Origin: Pisolithus tinctorius
Lineage: Eukaryota; Basidiomycota; Agaricomycetes; Boletales; Pisolithaceae
Direction: 5' to 3'
DNA: 64,000 nt
Assembly: GCA_024663395.1 (NCBI GenBank)
Contig: JANFAH010000004.1
Location: 744,001 to 808,000, forward strand
Shown: positions 19,869 through 32,360 of the stretch, piece after piece
How positions within the stretch are numbered: the stretch's first letter is position 1
Layout: each line of letters opens with the position of its first letter
Program-made: the position numbers and the translations under genes
Notes under the pieces: generated by a model
Told to the model about the DNA's origin: nothing
Database searches by the model: none
The model's input: the letters and a program-made list of their open reading frames with translations, nothing else

Positions 19869-22800
19869 GGTGGCCCGGAAGGATTAAGGTGAAGGTTATC
19901 TTTGGGGGAGGGGATCCGAAGCGGAGTGAAGACTGGACGGGATGGGGACATCCATGGGTCCCCTTTATACTCTCCCGTGGGGGGAGGGGGGGAGGACCTG
20001 CCGGTTCATAGGGTCCATAGTGTAACGCAGATCTGTTCTCGGTTAAACCACGGTGTATACACTCCTGAGTGAGTCTTTCCTGTAACAAACGGGGATTCGC
20101 GGGAAAGATGAAATGGATCTGAGATGAGATTGATGCATCCAGCTGGGAGGGCAAGGGAAGCAAAACATTCAAAATGAGTCCGGACGTAATAGCGTCGCCC
20201 TTCTCAAAATTAATATGAAAGAGAAACTCCTGTAGGTGTGCGACAATAATAATGATGATGGTGGCCAACAATATTGAGCTGTCGGTATGTATCGTCCCAA
20301 TTTTGTTTACCAAATCGCGGAATGAAACATGATTGGACAGTTTGTACCGGCCACTGCTCCCCTAGATGATAATTGCGTGCATCCACCCGGTCTTGATCTT
20401 GTCCCCTCGCCGGGAGTATGTTGGTTGCAATATTTGTGAGACACAGCCATATGGACAGAACAACGTCCTATCATGAAACTTGGATCCCGGGAGGCGGACT
20501 CCTCCATTTCATGAGCCATCCCGCCTCCACTAATCTGGCGGTGCCCTGACCTTGGAACTATTTTTTATTTATTTTCGACGCCCACATGACAATAAGGAAG
20601 ATTCACTTTCGTCTCAGGAATGTAGCTAAATCAGCCGCCACAGAGATCTGCGAGACTGCGGTGCTGTCACGGTGAACTCGTCCCCCAGGGTTGGAAACGG
20701 AAACCCTCCACGTTCTTCGGGTCGGACAAGGAGCTGGCAGCCCGGTTCGGAGCGGGCGGCTCGGTTGGTTTACTTCCGTTGATATGGATGATCCTGAACC
20801 AACGACCCTTTTTGCAACCCAAGCCCCGTCCAATGGCCTCATCCCAACGATCTTGCTTGAAACTTGGCGCCTGCACTCACGAATTTACCCGATTGACACT
20901 TTTTGGGACTCGTTGTCATCGATTTCAGTGTCGTGGCACTCACGCCTTCGCACACTGTCCAACTTGGTGGTCATTTCACTCTGTGCCCTGACACGCACTG
21001 TTGCCTTGGAGAATTTTGTTTTAAAAACGGATCTTGCTGTGTACATAGTTCTAAGCACGATGCTTTATCTAAGTTTCATCGTGATGGAAAACAGCGATAT
21101 GCAGTTCGACAAAAACGTTTCCTGCTCGAGTCGGCCTCTCCCGGCCGAACTCATAAATGTGGCAAAATGGCCGAAACCCATTGCTGAGATAGCCCACAGC
21201 TGCCAGAGTGACACCACCGTTTGTCTTGATGAACAATGGCCACGTCCTGAGGGCCTGAGTAGTAGGGTGCAGTTTGTGGAACAATTCCTTGATTGACTTT
21301 ATTGGACTCACTAGAAAATCAAATGGCCATCTTTCCTTCCAGAAACTTTGTACCCGTGCTCCAGTAATTTGATCTTGCTCGCAGCTTTGTTCAGAATGAT
21401 TGTTTCAAAATCAATGAGACTATAATCGATGTCAGTGATTAGCAGCGGTGTGGGCGTCAAGTATGTCGCAGCGGCGGATTGGCTCTCCGCTTGTTCCCCC
21501 GTCAGACTCGAAGGAGGATGGTCGCTCCTCTTGCCCCGTCCCTGGCCTTCGGCTTCCTTGGCATATCTCTCGAACGAAGGGTTTGCACGTACTCGTCCCA
21601 ACTTTCCCGACGTCTAGACTGCCAAGTTTTGCTCCCAGAGTATGGCTTCCGTGAGGCTGGCCGGGGTTTGCCATCCGGGCATCAACACCGCCCTGACCAC
21701 GTATGTCGCGTCATACAGGTTCAATCCGGACCTCGACCGCGTGGCCGACGCTCTCGCGCCCTAGCTGTACCATGCTGTCCAGCCATCCATGCCGCAACAT
21801 CCCTTAGGCGCTATTACGGACGTTTTACACGCACAACTGCGTTGCTGTTGCGAAGAATCGTGGGATCCCGACTCCCGGCCAGCGGGAACTTTTCACAACG
21901 GTGTAACACGGCCCCACTTGCAGACACGCCTCAGTGAGCTGACACGAAACGCGATGTAAGCGGGTTAGGATGTTTACCCCAACGGGCATCAGTAGGCTGT
22001 TGTGCTCCCGACTATTCGAGTAGACGTAACTCCATCGATTTGTGATTGGCTAGCAAGTACCCGTTGGGTATCCGCACCAAGGCTGATGGCGTGCAGCTTG
22101 CCAACCAAAAGTAGGTTAGGTCTGCGTTCTTCTAAATGAACTGTCTCCGTCCTTTCAAGACTAACTTGAAAAGGTTGGTTCTGCCCACATATCTGGCACA
22201 CCGGGTGACCTTAATTGCCTCTTTATTAGGCCATGCGACTTGATCCGCTGTCTTATCATGACTCGGTCGAAATTGAGCCGTTATCTCGAGTCGTTGCGGC
22301 GATCACCCTGAGAGAATGCGCAGCTGCGTGTAGGACGTATGCATTGTCTTTGGTGCCTGGCGGGTGAACCAGGAACATGTTTCCACCCGAGGTTCAAATG
22401 TTACCTGGCAGTTGTATAGGCACGCGTGCGACTTACATACTACGGTGATCTTGGAACTATGGTTTCTCAGCCAAATACATGTGCATGCGATGGCCAAGTG
22501 GTCTGTTGCGCCAGCAATCTGCTGTTCGGTCACCCGTCACCGTTGGCGGGACCTGTTATACTGCGCACTAATAATGAGAACCAATACCTATGTACATTTT
22601 GATCGAAGAGCTGATCTTGTCTAGCAACGCAAAAGTTTAATGTTTGTTGACTGCAGCACCGCTTTGCCAAGCAAGTCCAAGTCTGGCCGAACGTCGCTGG
22701 GCCACAAATTCCCATCGTTTAGTCAAAGACGGTTAGTCAAGCACCTGACTGTAGGTCCACATGGTCAGTGCTATTGTGTGGGACCTACAGGGGTCGCATC

Positions 22801-23882
22801 ACACTCCACTACGGATCAAAATCATTTAGGAGCCTGTCGGTCGGCCGGACCTGAAGGAACCTCCTTACACAGAAACCGGTCTCTAATAAGCGGTCATCGA
22901 ATGGAACTTGCCTCGTGTTCTTTTGTAGCGGGTAATGTTTTGACGGTGGCACACAAGCTCTTAATACTTGCAGAATATTTTGCCTGCATTATGACTTTAC
23001 AGCTCGGAGTTCGTTCCGATCTTCCCAACCAGCTCGACTCGTATTACGAATGACTTCACCGTTGATTGCCTCCCCACTTCGTACAAGTTCGGTTCCGGAC
23101 GCCGCCCCCTTACCTTGGTGTAGTTTGACATATGGGTCTCAGCTTAGTGCGCAGGCAGGTCAATATAAGTGGTCATCGAATGGCATGCTTCGAGCGGGAT
23201 TCCATCGCAAGGTTTCTTCCTCCATTGGTTCAGCTGCACGGCATTTGGCATGACCTAGCGTTTAGCTTGGAATCGATCCATGAGTCCAATTCATGGCACA
23301 AACCTTGCGTCCTCAATCTGAGAGGTAGAAAGAAGGCCGCTGTCAAAATTTACGTGTGGGATTCAAGGTTCTGCACGTGAACAAAACACATGTCCGCATG
23401 AAAGAAACTCAGTGCTCAGATCGCCCAGCTTGCTGTCTACAATCAAAGCGATTTCAGAAGTGGTTGTCGGCAATCGGCGAGATGGCTGATCCTCCAAGAA
23501 GGAAGGCAAGGTACGCATGTCGACGGTCGAGGCTTGAAGCCGGCGCCACTCAGAAGGCGGTCATAGTTAGCAAGGCCCAAAACACTCGAGATGGGCAGCG
23601 TATTGGATGGATGCTAAGCAGGAAGGGCTCGGGATAGCAATAGCCTGACCATTATTGCAATATCGTGTGGACAGTACCATGGACGTGACTCAAACTAGAA
23701 TTCGAGAAGCATGGCTCTCAATTTGGAAAATATTGGACCTACAAGGAGGATACACGAGAACGGGGAACTGTGAGATCGACAATCCGCAAACGGACCAGGT
23801 TATTGTTTTTTTTGGGTGTCCACATGTCTTTCAAATATTTCCTCACCAAGTTAGTGTTAATCGGAGGCAATGATACGCCCTG
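19869..23882. other. 4 kb without a recognised gene
   Basis: The first ~500 bp is the upstream flank of the CFA-like gene. The longest plus-strand frame, 20691-21296 (201 codons), overlaps a second frame with clustered cysteines (CPDTHCCLGEFCFKNGSC near 20990), and neither is convincing. A protein-like stretch starts at an ATG near 21641 (MASVRLAGVCHPGINTAL) and, past a TAG, continues to HNGVTRPHLQTRLSELTRN near 21945. It looks like a decayed or mis-framed exon of unknown family. Between 22000 and 23880 I see only short random-looking frames and one small hairpin. Confidence 0.4.
22749..22794. other. Short inverted repeat (hairpin) in unassigned DNA
   Basis: CTGTAGGTCC near 22749 is matched by GGACCTACAG near 22782, about ten paired bases around a ~25-base loop. 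No cloverleaf or other RNA gene structure was recognised around it. Confidence 0.35.
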
Positions 23883-24857
23883 TCAGACGACGGTCTGAGG
23901 TGGCGGCGGCGACACGGTGTCCAAACTATTCTCCCCTCTATCAGGGACCATTGAGCTGTAATAGAGCCTATGGGCGACATCCTCGACCACCCAGTCAAGG
24001 CCAGCAATTAAATTATAGCCCGTCACCGCACTGCAGGGAGAAATTTTCCAATGGTGCGATTTGATGCCGGACAAGCCAAGCAGCTGCATGAGAAGCGTAA
24101 TCAGATCAAGGTCGATGTTTCATTTAAAACAAAATACGTACGTCGTGTATTTCCTTGTCCGTCATCGATCCGTGGATATCCTGCTTGTTGGCGAACACAA
24201 GAAGTGATGCACCTGTTAATCTCTGGTGATAGCGATAACTTAATATTCAGATCGCCTCGCCTCCGGGGTGTGGGTGGAAGCTAACTTACGTCTTCTTGTA
24301 GAAGGTTATGGAGTTCTTCTTTGCAATCCTGGATGCGTACGCGATCGCTCGAGTCGACGACCCACACAATGGCATCCGTCTGTTCGAAGTAATTTCTCCA
24401 GTAGGGCCGAAGTGTTCGTTGCCCTCCAACATCCCCTACAGACAATGCAAGCGGAAGAAAACGTCAGAGATACCATTACGATAGAAAGGAATGAATTAGA
24501 ACTGACAGATGTTGAGGGTATAGCTGAATGATGAGAGGACGATCCATTGCAGAATAGTTTCTGTTTTCGAGAGTGTCGCCGAGAGAGAACCCTTCGACTT
24601 GGCTCACCTTCGATGAACAAACGTCTTGATGTTGAAGCCAAGAGTAGGGCTGATACTTGATATGTCCTCTCCGTTGATCTTCTTCAGAATAGTGGTTTTA
24701 CCCGCATTGTCGAGTCCACTGGTTGTGAATCGGGATTGTGTTTCAGTAAATATAAGTTCCTTCTTAAGGCGGTTTCGTTTGACAAAACATACAGGAAAAG
24801 GATTCTCATTTCCTTCTCCTTTCGACGGCTTTTCCTGATGATAGTGAGCAGGCCCAT
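23883..24857 (-). CDS. ARL2: ARF-like GTPase Arl2
   Basis: Small GTPase that works with tubulin cofactors in tubulin folding and microtubule assembly. Start [19 protein letters not shown] at 24857, including the Leu-Leu N-terminus typical of Arl2. GTP-binding motifs come in order: GLDNAGKT (G1, exon 2), [11 protein letters not shown] (switch I with the conserved Thr), DVGGQ (G3, exon 4) and FANKQD (G4, exon 5). The SAxxG-type G5 appears as CSAVTG. The C-terminus reads [13 protein letters not shown] and then a tail extended by about 20 residues before the stop at 23883; most Arl2 proteins end near YYS. Six exons. It is divergent from the eIF5B gene with 243 bp between the start codons. Confidence 0.94.
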
Positions 24858-25100
24858 GACGCTCCTTATACCTACCAGCTATTAGTAGGACTTGTCAAGT
24901 TTCGGTGAGGCAGTCCGGGGGTGGCGCAGTATTGCCTTCGGCATTCGGCAGCAATTCAAGTGCCGTGACCGCTAATACCTCCAGTACATATCACCCGCAC
25001 ACCTCACTGCGAGAGATCTAGCTTTTACCGGTGGTCAAATCACTGTCGTAAGGTCGAAAATCAAGCCAGATAAAAAGGCATTGGACAACTACGAGTAGAT
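24858..25100. promoter_or_regulatory. Divergent promoter between ARL2 and eIF5B
   Basis: The two start codons face away from each other with 243 bp between, so core promoters and both 5' leaders must share this interval. No convincing TATA box was seen. Confidence 0.6.
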
Positions 25101-28100
25101 ATGCCCCCAAAAAACAAAGGGAAGAAGGGAAAGCGTGCCGATGACGACGACTACTGGTGTGTTCCAGCACTCATCTTCAGCGTGATCTCCATTCTCGAGC
25201 TAATGTTTCGCGAATGCCAGGGATAAGATGGGGACTCCTGCCCCGACAAATCCCCTAGTTCCGGCGCAGATCACGGGGGCCGATGCCGCAGATGAAGTTG
25301 AGAGTAAACCGCAACCCTCTGCAATGGGATTCTCGGCATTTGGTGCCCTTCAGGCGGACGATGGTCCACCAGAAGTAGATGAAAATGAAGATTTTGGAGG
25401 TTTGATGGTATGCCCGATCGCATTCCTGAGAAGCGCATACTGTACACTAATTATATGTACATACAGTCTATGATCAAAGCGAATACTACAAAACAGAAGA
25501 AGGATAAGAAGAAAAAGGGCAGATTCCAGGCCGTTGAGGATGAGGATGAAGAGTTTGTTTCTCCGCGTCCACCAGCACCACAGCTAGATGCTGTTGAGGA
25601 CGAAGATATCGTCCCGACTCCTTCCGCAAAGAAGAAAAAGAAGAAGGGTAAGAAGGCCGCCGACGATTCCGATGAAGATGGCGCACTACACACTGCACCG
25701 CCAGTTCCCAAAGGAGACATAGCGAATGAGGACGATGAGGGTGAAGACGTACCAGGGCCTGCCTCAAAGAAGAAGAAGAAAAAGAAGGGCAAGAAAGACA
25801 AGGATGTTGATGAAGAAGGCGACGCATTACCCACTGCACCGCCAGTTCCCAATGTGGAGGTCGCAAACGACGTAGGGGACGACGAGGAAGTAGATGTACC
25901 TGGGCCCGCTTCGAAAAAGAAGAAGAAAAAGAAGGGCAAGCAAGATAAGGACGACGAACTGGAAGCTGCTCCGTCGCCAGTTGCACCTGCCGCACCGGAG
26001 GTGGGGAAAGAAGATGCGGAGGAGGCTGAAGCTGCGGATATTGCTGGGTCGGCTTCGAAGAAGAAAAAGAAGAAGGGCAAGCAAGAGAAGAGCGAGGAAG
26101 TTGAGGTTGTCCTGCCGCCAGCTGCGCCAGCCGTTGAGGAGGCTGGAAAGGAGGCTGGGGGGGAGGCCGAAGGCGGAGACAGTGCTGCTGCTGCTGCCAA
26201 GAAGAAGAAAAAGAAGAAGGGAAAGAAAGACGAGGATGCGGGCCCACCGGCAGCCGTACCTGTCCCCACACCCGTTATTGGGAAGAAGGCGGGCGGCTTG
26301 GGTGCACTCCGGGCAATGATGGAGGAGAAGAAGCGGCTGGAGGAGGAGGCCAGGCGCAGAGAGGAAGAAGAGCGACGGCGAATCGAAGAGGAGGAAAGGA
26401 AAGCGGAAGAAGAGGCTAAGCGGAAGGAGGAGGAGAGGCTCCGTAGGAAGGAGAGAGAAAAGGTATCTCATTTCGTCTGTGGTTACCGCTGCATCCCTCA
26501 CTTTTTCTTTAAGGCAAAGCGTGACTTAGCTAAGAAGGAGGGTCGCTTGTTGACCAAGAAACAGAAGGAAGAAAGGGCTGCCGCTGAATTGCGACGACAA
26601 GCGTTATTGTCGTCGGGTGTCGTTGTTGAGGGCCTACAACAGCCCTCCGACATTTCCGGTACCACTGGTAAAAAGGTGGTATATGGTAATCGAAAGAAGA
26701 AGTCAGCTGCTACAGGAAGGGAGACACCCATAACTTCGCCTTCGTCTCCTGCTCCTTCATCTCGCCCGCTGACGCCTGAACCAGCCCCTGAACCAACAGT
26801 GGAACTGGTAGAGCCATCTACCAAGGTCGAAGGCGTCAAGGACGATTGGGATGCAAGCAGCGATGAGGAAGAAACCAAACCTGTTACACATCCTGGTGTC
26901 AAAGACTCCTGGGATGATTCCAGTGAAGAGGAGACTATTTCTCCACCTCCGACAACGAAGGAACCTCCCAAGGCACCCAGTGCTCCTGTGTCGAAGCCTT
27001 CACGGCCAACACGTCAGCCCACTGCGAAGGTGACTGCTGGTAGGTTTGGCGATCTCGGTTTCAATACCATCGTACTGATTTGGTCACAGAAGCCAACGGA
27101 TCGGCGGCCAAGAAACCTCAACCTGCTGACGCGAGCGGATCATCAACGGAATCTTCATCCGAGGAATCTTCGTCGGAGGAAGAAGACTCTGACGACAGTT
27201 CAGAGGAGAGCTCTGAGGAGTCCGATGATGGCCTTACGAAGGCGCAGCGCCTAGCTGCACAAAGGAAAGCTGAAGCGGTCGAACGTAGAGCAAAAGCCCA
27301 TGAAGCTGCTCTGGCTGCGCGTAGCAAGGACGATTTACGCAGTCCGATTTGCTGTATCTTAGGCCACGTCGACACAGGTAAAACGAAGTTGTTGGACAAG
27401 GTTTGATGATTGCTTATTTCTCCACGTATGGCTAAATTCGTTGCTGTAGATTCGACAAACCAACGTCCAGGAAGGCGAAGCCGGTGGTATCACACAACAG
27501 ATTGGTGCAACGTACTTCCCGGTTGATGCTATCAAGACCAAGACTGCTGTTTTGAACAAGGTTTTATCTGATATTGTTAGAAAAAAAAAGTCAGTACTGA
27601 CATGCATGGTAGGACAATACGCAAGAGTACAAGATACCCGGTTTGCTTGTTATCGATACACCCGGCCACGAATCATTCACCAACTTGCGGAGCCGTGGAA
27701 GTTCACTTTGTAACATTGCCATTCTCGTCGTCGATATTATGGTAAGCATTTTCTGCCTGCCTTAGTTTCTCCATTCTGATGTGCGCCTTAGCATGGTCTT
27801 GAACCTCAAACTCTTGAATCTCTTCGCCTTCTGAGAGATCGTAAAACACCCTTCATCGTTGCTCTGAACAAGGCGAGTTCTGCGCATTGCAGGTTCGTTC
27901 AGTTGTTAACAGTCCATCAGATCGACCGTATGTATGGCTGGAAGGCGACTCCAGACGGGGCATTCCAAGAATCACTTGCTAAACAACCGGTTTCTGTTAA
28001 ACGCGAGTTTGAAGATCGGGTGCAGAAAACTATCCTCGCGTTTGCCGAACAGGGTCTCAACGCTGTTCTTTACTATGAGAACCGAAATTTTGCCCGCAAC

Positions 28101-29660
28101 GTGTCCCTTGTACCTACGTCCGCAATTACGGGTGAAGGTGTCCCAGATATGATCATGCTTCTTGTGAACCTCACCCAACAGCGCATGAGCGATCGTCTCA
28201 TGTACCTATCTGAACTTGAGTGTACCGTTTTGGAAGTCAAGGTCATCGAAGGTCTTGGAACAACGATCGATGTCGTACTGTCCAACGGCATTCTACGTGA
28301 AGGCGACAAGATCGTCGTATGCGGTCTTAACGGACCAATTATCACCCAGGTTCGCGCTCTTCTAACCCCGCAGCCTCTGCGTGAGTTACGTGTCAAGGTC
28401 CGTGAACACCCCTATCGGGAGAGTATTCTTCCAATGATATATCTTTTTTTAGTCACAATACGTTCACCACAAAGAGGTCAGAGCGGCCCTTGGTGTCAAG
28501 GTTGTGGCACCTGACCTGGAGAAAGCCATCGCTGGTTCGAGACTTCTTGTAGTTGGACCAGACGATGACGAAGATGATCTCCGAGACGAGGTCATGTCCG
28601 ACCTCACCTCACTTTTGAACTCCATTGACAAATCAGGCCGTGGTGTCTGCGTACAAGCCAGTACACTGGGGTCATTGGAGGCGCTGCTTGACTTCCTTAA
28701 AGTCAGCAAGATCCCCGTAAACGGTATTAACATTGGTCCTATTCACAAGAAGGATGTCATGCGTTGTGCTACTATGCTTGAAAAGGCTAAGGAACTCGCA
28801 GTTATTCTCGCCTTCGACGTTCCAGTAGACAAGGATGCAGAGAAATTGGCCGAAGAAATGGGCATACGGATATTTAAGGGTGGGTTTCCCGAAGCATCTG
28901 TCAGCGCGTCGTTGACAGTATCCTTGTAGCCGACATCATCTACCATCTCTTCGATGCGTTCACGGCCTACAACAATGAGATCATGGAGGCTAAACGGAGA
29001 GATGCAGCTCCTCAAGCTGTCTGGCCATGTCGTCTCAAAATCATTGCTGCATTCTGTAAGCGTGACCCGATCATCTTGGGAGTCGATATTCTGGATGGAA
29101 ACTTGCGCATTGGAACGCCCATGTGCGTTGTGAAGGTCGATCCGACGACACAAAAGAAAGATATCATTGACTTGGGAAAGATGTGCGTCCTTTATTTCCT
29201 CGTTATCTACAATAGCTCCATGAGCCGGCCAACAGCACCTCGCTCGAAATCAATCACAAACCGTTCGAGGTAAGAGTGGATCACACTGAATTCATTTTAA
29301 CTAACAATGTTTCGTTGTCCTATCAGATAGTCAAGAAGTCTCAAGCAGGTGGAGGCGTTGCAGTGAAGATTGAACATGCAGTTTATCAGTCTGCGAGAAT
29401 GTTTGGCCGACATTTTGACGAGAAGGATGAACTCATTAGCCACATCACACGTCAGAGCATTGACGTTTTGAAGGTGAGTAGACATTGACACCATGTAGTC
29501 GTTTGTCGCTTAGATGTGCGTTCCAGGCGACCTTCAAAGCTGAGGTATCAATGGAGGAGTGGGCACTCATCAAGGCACTAAAGCCAGTCAGTATACTTGA
29601 TCTGTCGTTCTTCTGTCCTCACTGACGTGAGATCTCTCGCAGCGCCTGAATACTCAGTAG
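25101..29660 (+). CDS. FUN12: Translation initiation factor eIF5B
   Basis: Ribosome-dependent GTPase that joins the 60S subunit at the end of initiation. ATG 25101 starts [17 protein letters not shown]. The N-terminal half is disordered and charged, with five lysine blocks (KKKKKKGK type) between 25629 and 26225, each followed by an acidic/proline stretch. A Glu/Arg-rich helix leads to a Ser/Asp-rich run before the G domain. G motifs are [12 protein letters not shown] (G1, 27361), [13 protein letters not shown] (switch I), DTPGHESF (G3) and NKID (G4, split by an intron). Domains II-IV follow: [37 protein letters not shown], and [16 protein letters not shown]. It ends ALKPRLNTQ at 29660. About 1,250-1,300 residues, at least ten introns. 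Confidence 0.95.
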
Positions 29661-29863
29661 AACCACATACATAGTTCATGAGGTGTACCTACGTAACTAC
29701 TGCCCTCAGAATACGGGTTTGTCCAAACCAGCCATTAGCCAGCCGGATTCTTAAATTCTGAATGACATTTCGTGAGATTATGGAGTCCAAGTGGCGCTTA
29801 TCACACCGGATAAATATCAAGTCACTTGGAAGAAAAAAGTATCGCTTCTTCTTTATCTCCTCA
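29661..29863. promoter_or_regulatory. Intergenic region between eIF5B and the permease
   Basis: 203 bp holding the 3' flank of eIF5B and the promoter of the permease. No specific motif was recognised. Confidence 0.5.
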
Positions 29864-32311
29864 ATGTCTGCTCCTGCAAGTGTCAGCGGTACTAACAAAA
29901 TCGTCGCCAACGATAGCGAAGTTGTCGCTGTCGTGGATAGAGACGCGTTGCAACTGGTGATTAGCGGTATGGCGCCATGGAGGGATGCCTTGCAGGGACT
30001 TGATGCGTTTGTGGATTACCACGATAACTGGTAACGTCGACTTACAAACGGCGAACTGGAATGGGCTGCGGGTATCCCTGGTTGTTGATCTGGAGGGGAG
30101 AATGACTGTGTCTCGCCGACCATCACGTCCGAGCCTCTAGAAAGACACCAGGGATTGAGATTATACCGCTAGAACCTGAACAGTGCTCATACCTGCGTAG
30201 GGAAGCCCACCAGTGTCGCTGTTTATGTTACGCTCCTACGGGAGCCACCCATGCATTACTGATGCTCACTTTTTTTCCTGCCTAGAATCAACTTGGCTAT
30301 AAACAGGTGAGTGAGACTTGAGCTTTTTGATGTTGTCCCACTCGTTGAATGATAATGATTTAGCAACTACACCGCAGCTGGCACCTCATCGAGAGTTTTG
30401 CTGCCAGCTTCGTCGCTCTCAACTTTATTGGTGGTGTCCGGTACGAAACATATTTATTTTGTCTTTTGTTCCCGACTTACAGCATCGTTCAGTTCTGCAC
30501 TTTTCCTCGGTCTACTCGCGGGTGGTCCTGCTGCGATATGGTTGGCAGCACATCTATGGCTCATTGTCTGAAAGTTAACCCTCGAATAGGTCATCGTACG
30601 CCGTTACTATGATCTTCATGTTCATTACGGCTGTAGTGCTGGCGGAAATTTGCTCTGCTTTGCCTTTGAGTGGTTCCATTTACATCTGGGCTGCCGAGAG
30701 TGCTGGTCCTAAATATGCGAGATTTGTTGGCTTTATCGTCGCTTGGTGGGCTTGCACGGCTTGGATGACGTTTACAGCAAGCAACTGTCAGGTTTGTAAA
30801 CCCGTTTCGCTGCCAATGCCTTCTAATGCGTTTCCTTAGGCGACTGCCAATTACATCGTCTCTCAGATGGCCGTATGGAATGTCAATTTCCCTGGCGGCG
30901 TAGGAAATGACAACATTCAATGGCGTGCCCTTATTTGGGGTATCTCTGAATTGATGCTTTTACTGTCTGTCGCGATGAATTACCTCCCGCCGAGACTATA
31001 CTCCTTCATCTTCAAATTCTCCGTTGGCCTTATGATGCTAGACTTTTTCCTATGCCTCATTTGGTTACCCATCGGTGTCTCGAAGACCTATGGTTTCCGA
31101 TCTGCGAAAGACGTTTTCACTATGACATGTACGTTCCCTTGCTATCATTGTAGTCCTGGCAGGATCATTCATCAGTATGCAGACAATGGTACCGGGGCTC
31201 CGCCCGCATGGAACTGGATACTTTCTTTGTAAGTCTTGACATTGCCATTCCTGTCACGTATTCACTCTCATTGTAGCCTATTCACTGCTGGCACGCTGAC
31301 CGGTTTTGATGCATCCGGGCATATAGCTGAAGAAACAATGAATGCCAGGTCTGTCGCACGAAAGCGAGATGTGAAATTTCGCACTTACCGGTACTACTAG
31401 TGTGGTTGCTGCGAAAGGTATTCTGTCCAGCGCGATTGCGACGGGCGTTCTCGGCTTTGCCACCACGATCCTGTTTCTCTTCTGCACTCCCGATCTGGAC
31501 ACAGTATTTTCATTGAATGCACCACAACCGTTTGTCCAGATCTATGCGCTTGCCCTAGGAAAGAAAGCGAGCATCTTCATGACGATAATCGCTGTTCTCG
31601 GTCTCATCATGGTTTGTGACAAGCTTCTATCAAGAAACGGACCCAGTTTGAATTGACTACTTCGTAGAATTCCACTGTTGCCATCGTCGCATCATCACGG
31701 CTGGTGTTCGCTGTTGCCCGTGATGGCGTACTGCCTTTGTCTCGCTGGGTCGGCTGCGTGGATTCGAAAGGCCAACCTCGCAACGCGGTCACTGTCATTT
31801 ACATCTTTGCTGCTTTGCTCCTCTGCACGATCTTGCCCAGCCAGGTGGCATTCACCTCGTTGGTTTCGGCCGGGGCGGTTCCGACTATCGCTGCCTATGG
31901 ATTGATTCCGTTACTCCGCCTAACGATGACGCCAAATCACTTCCAGTCATCGCACTTCCGACTTGGAAAGTATGCGAAACCGTTCTACGTGTGCGCTGCG
32001 TTATTCAACGCACTTATCTTCGCCGTATGTCCGCACTAGTGAAATTATTCTTTTGACTAACATAGCATCATCTTAGGTGGATATATCGCCATTCTACTTC
32101 CCTGTTACAGCTAATACTTTCAACTTCGTGAGTTATGGTGCCTCAACCGTTCAAGCGCATCTCTGATCAGATTGCATAGGCAATTGTTATCTTCATTGCG
32201 ATCACCATCTTTGCGGTTCTTAGCTGGTACTTTATTCCTGAAGAGAAGTGGTTAAGGAGGGAGCAAGTTTTGCGGGCCATGGATGCTTCCGAAGGCCAGG
32301 AAGAGCACTAG
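29864..32311 (+). CDS. Amino-acid/GABA permease, APC family
   Basis: Multi-spanning importer of amino acids, GABA or choline-like substrates. Exon 1 starts at ATG 29864 (MSAPASVSGTNK) and ends DRDALQL; an intron to about 30285 joins NQLGYKQ, the family's cytosolic N-terminal motif. Later exons encode about 12 hydrophobic helices, among them MIFMFITAVVLAEICSALP followed by SGSIYIWAAESAGPKYARF (the conserved APC helix 2 loop). FDASGHIAEETMNA marks helix 6-7, as in Bat1/GABA permeases, and STVAIVASSRLVFAVARDG is also conserved. The end reads FIPEEKWLRREQVLRAMD, stop at 32311. About 520 residues. Exon 2-4 joins near 30305-30600 are less sure. Its stop lies 50 bp from the convergent ICP55 stop. 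Confidence 0.9.
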
Positions 32312-32360
32312 ATGCTCAAGGTATAATCGAGATTGGTACATCCTTTTGGTACGGAACATA

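Noticed and set aside
22880..23190. Repeat of GGTCATCGAATGG at two sites as a possible transposon end or tRNA arm
   Set aside because: Only about 13-18 bases match, with no terminal structure or cloverleaf around them.
25451..26501. Long minus-strand frames of 220-270 codons opposite the eIF5B N-terminus
   Set aside because: They are complements of lysine/glutamate repeat codons (poly-Phe/Ser/Leu) and shadow the real gene.
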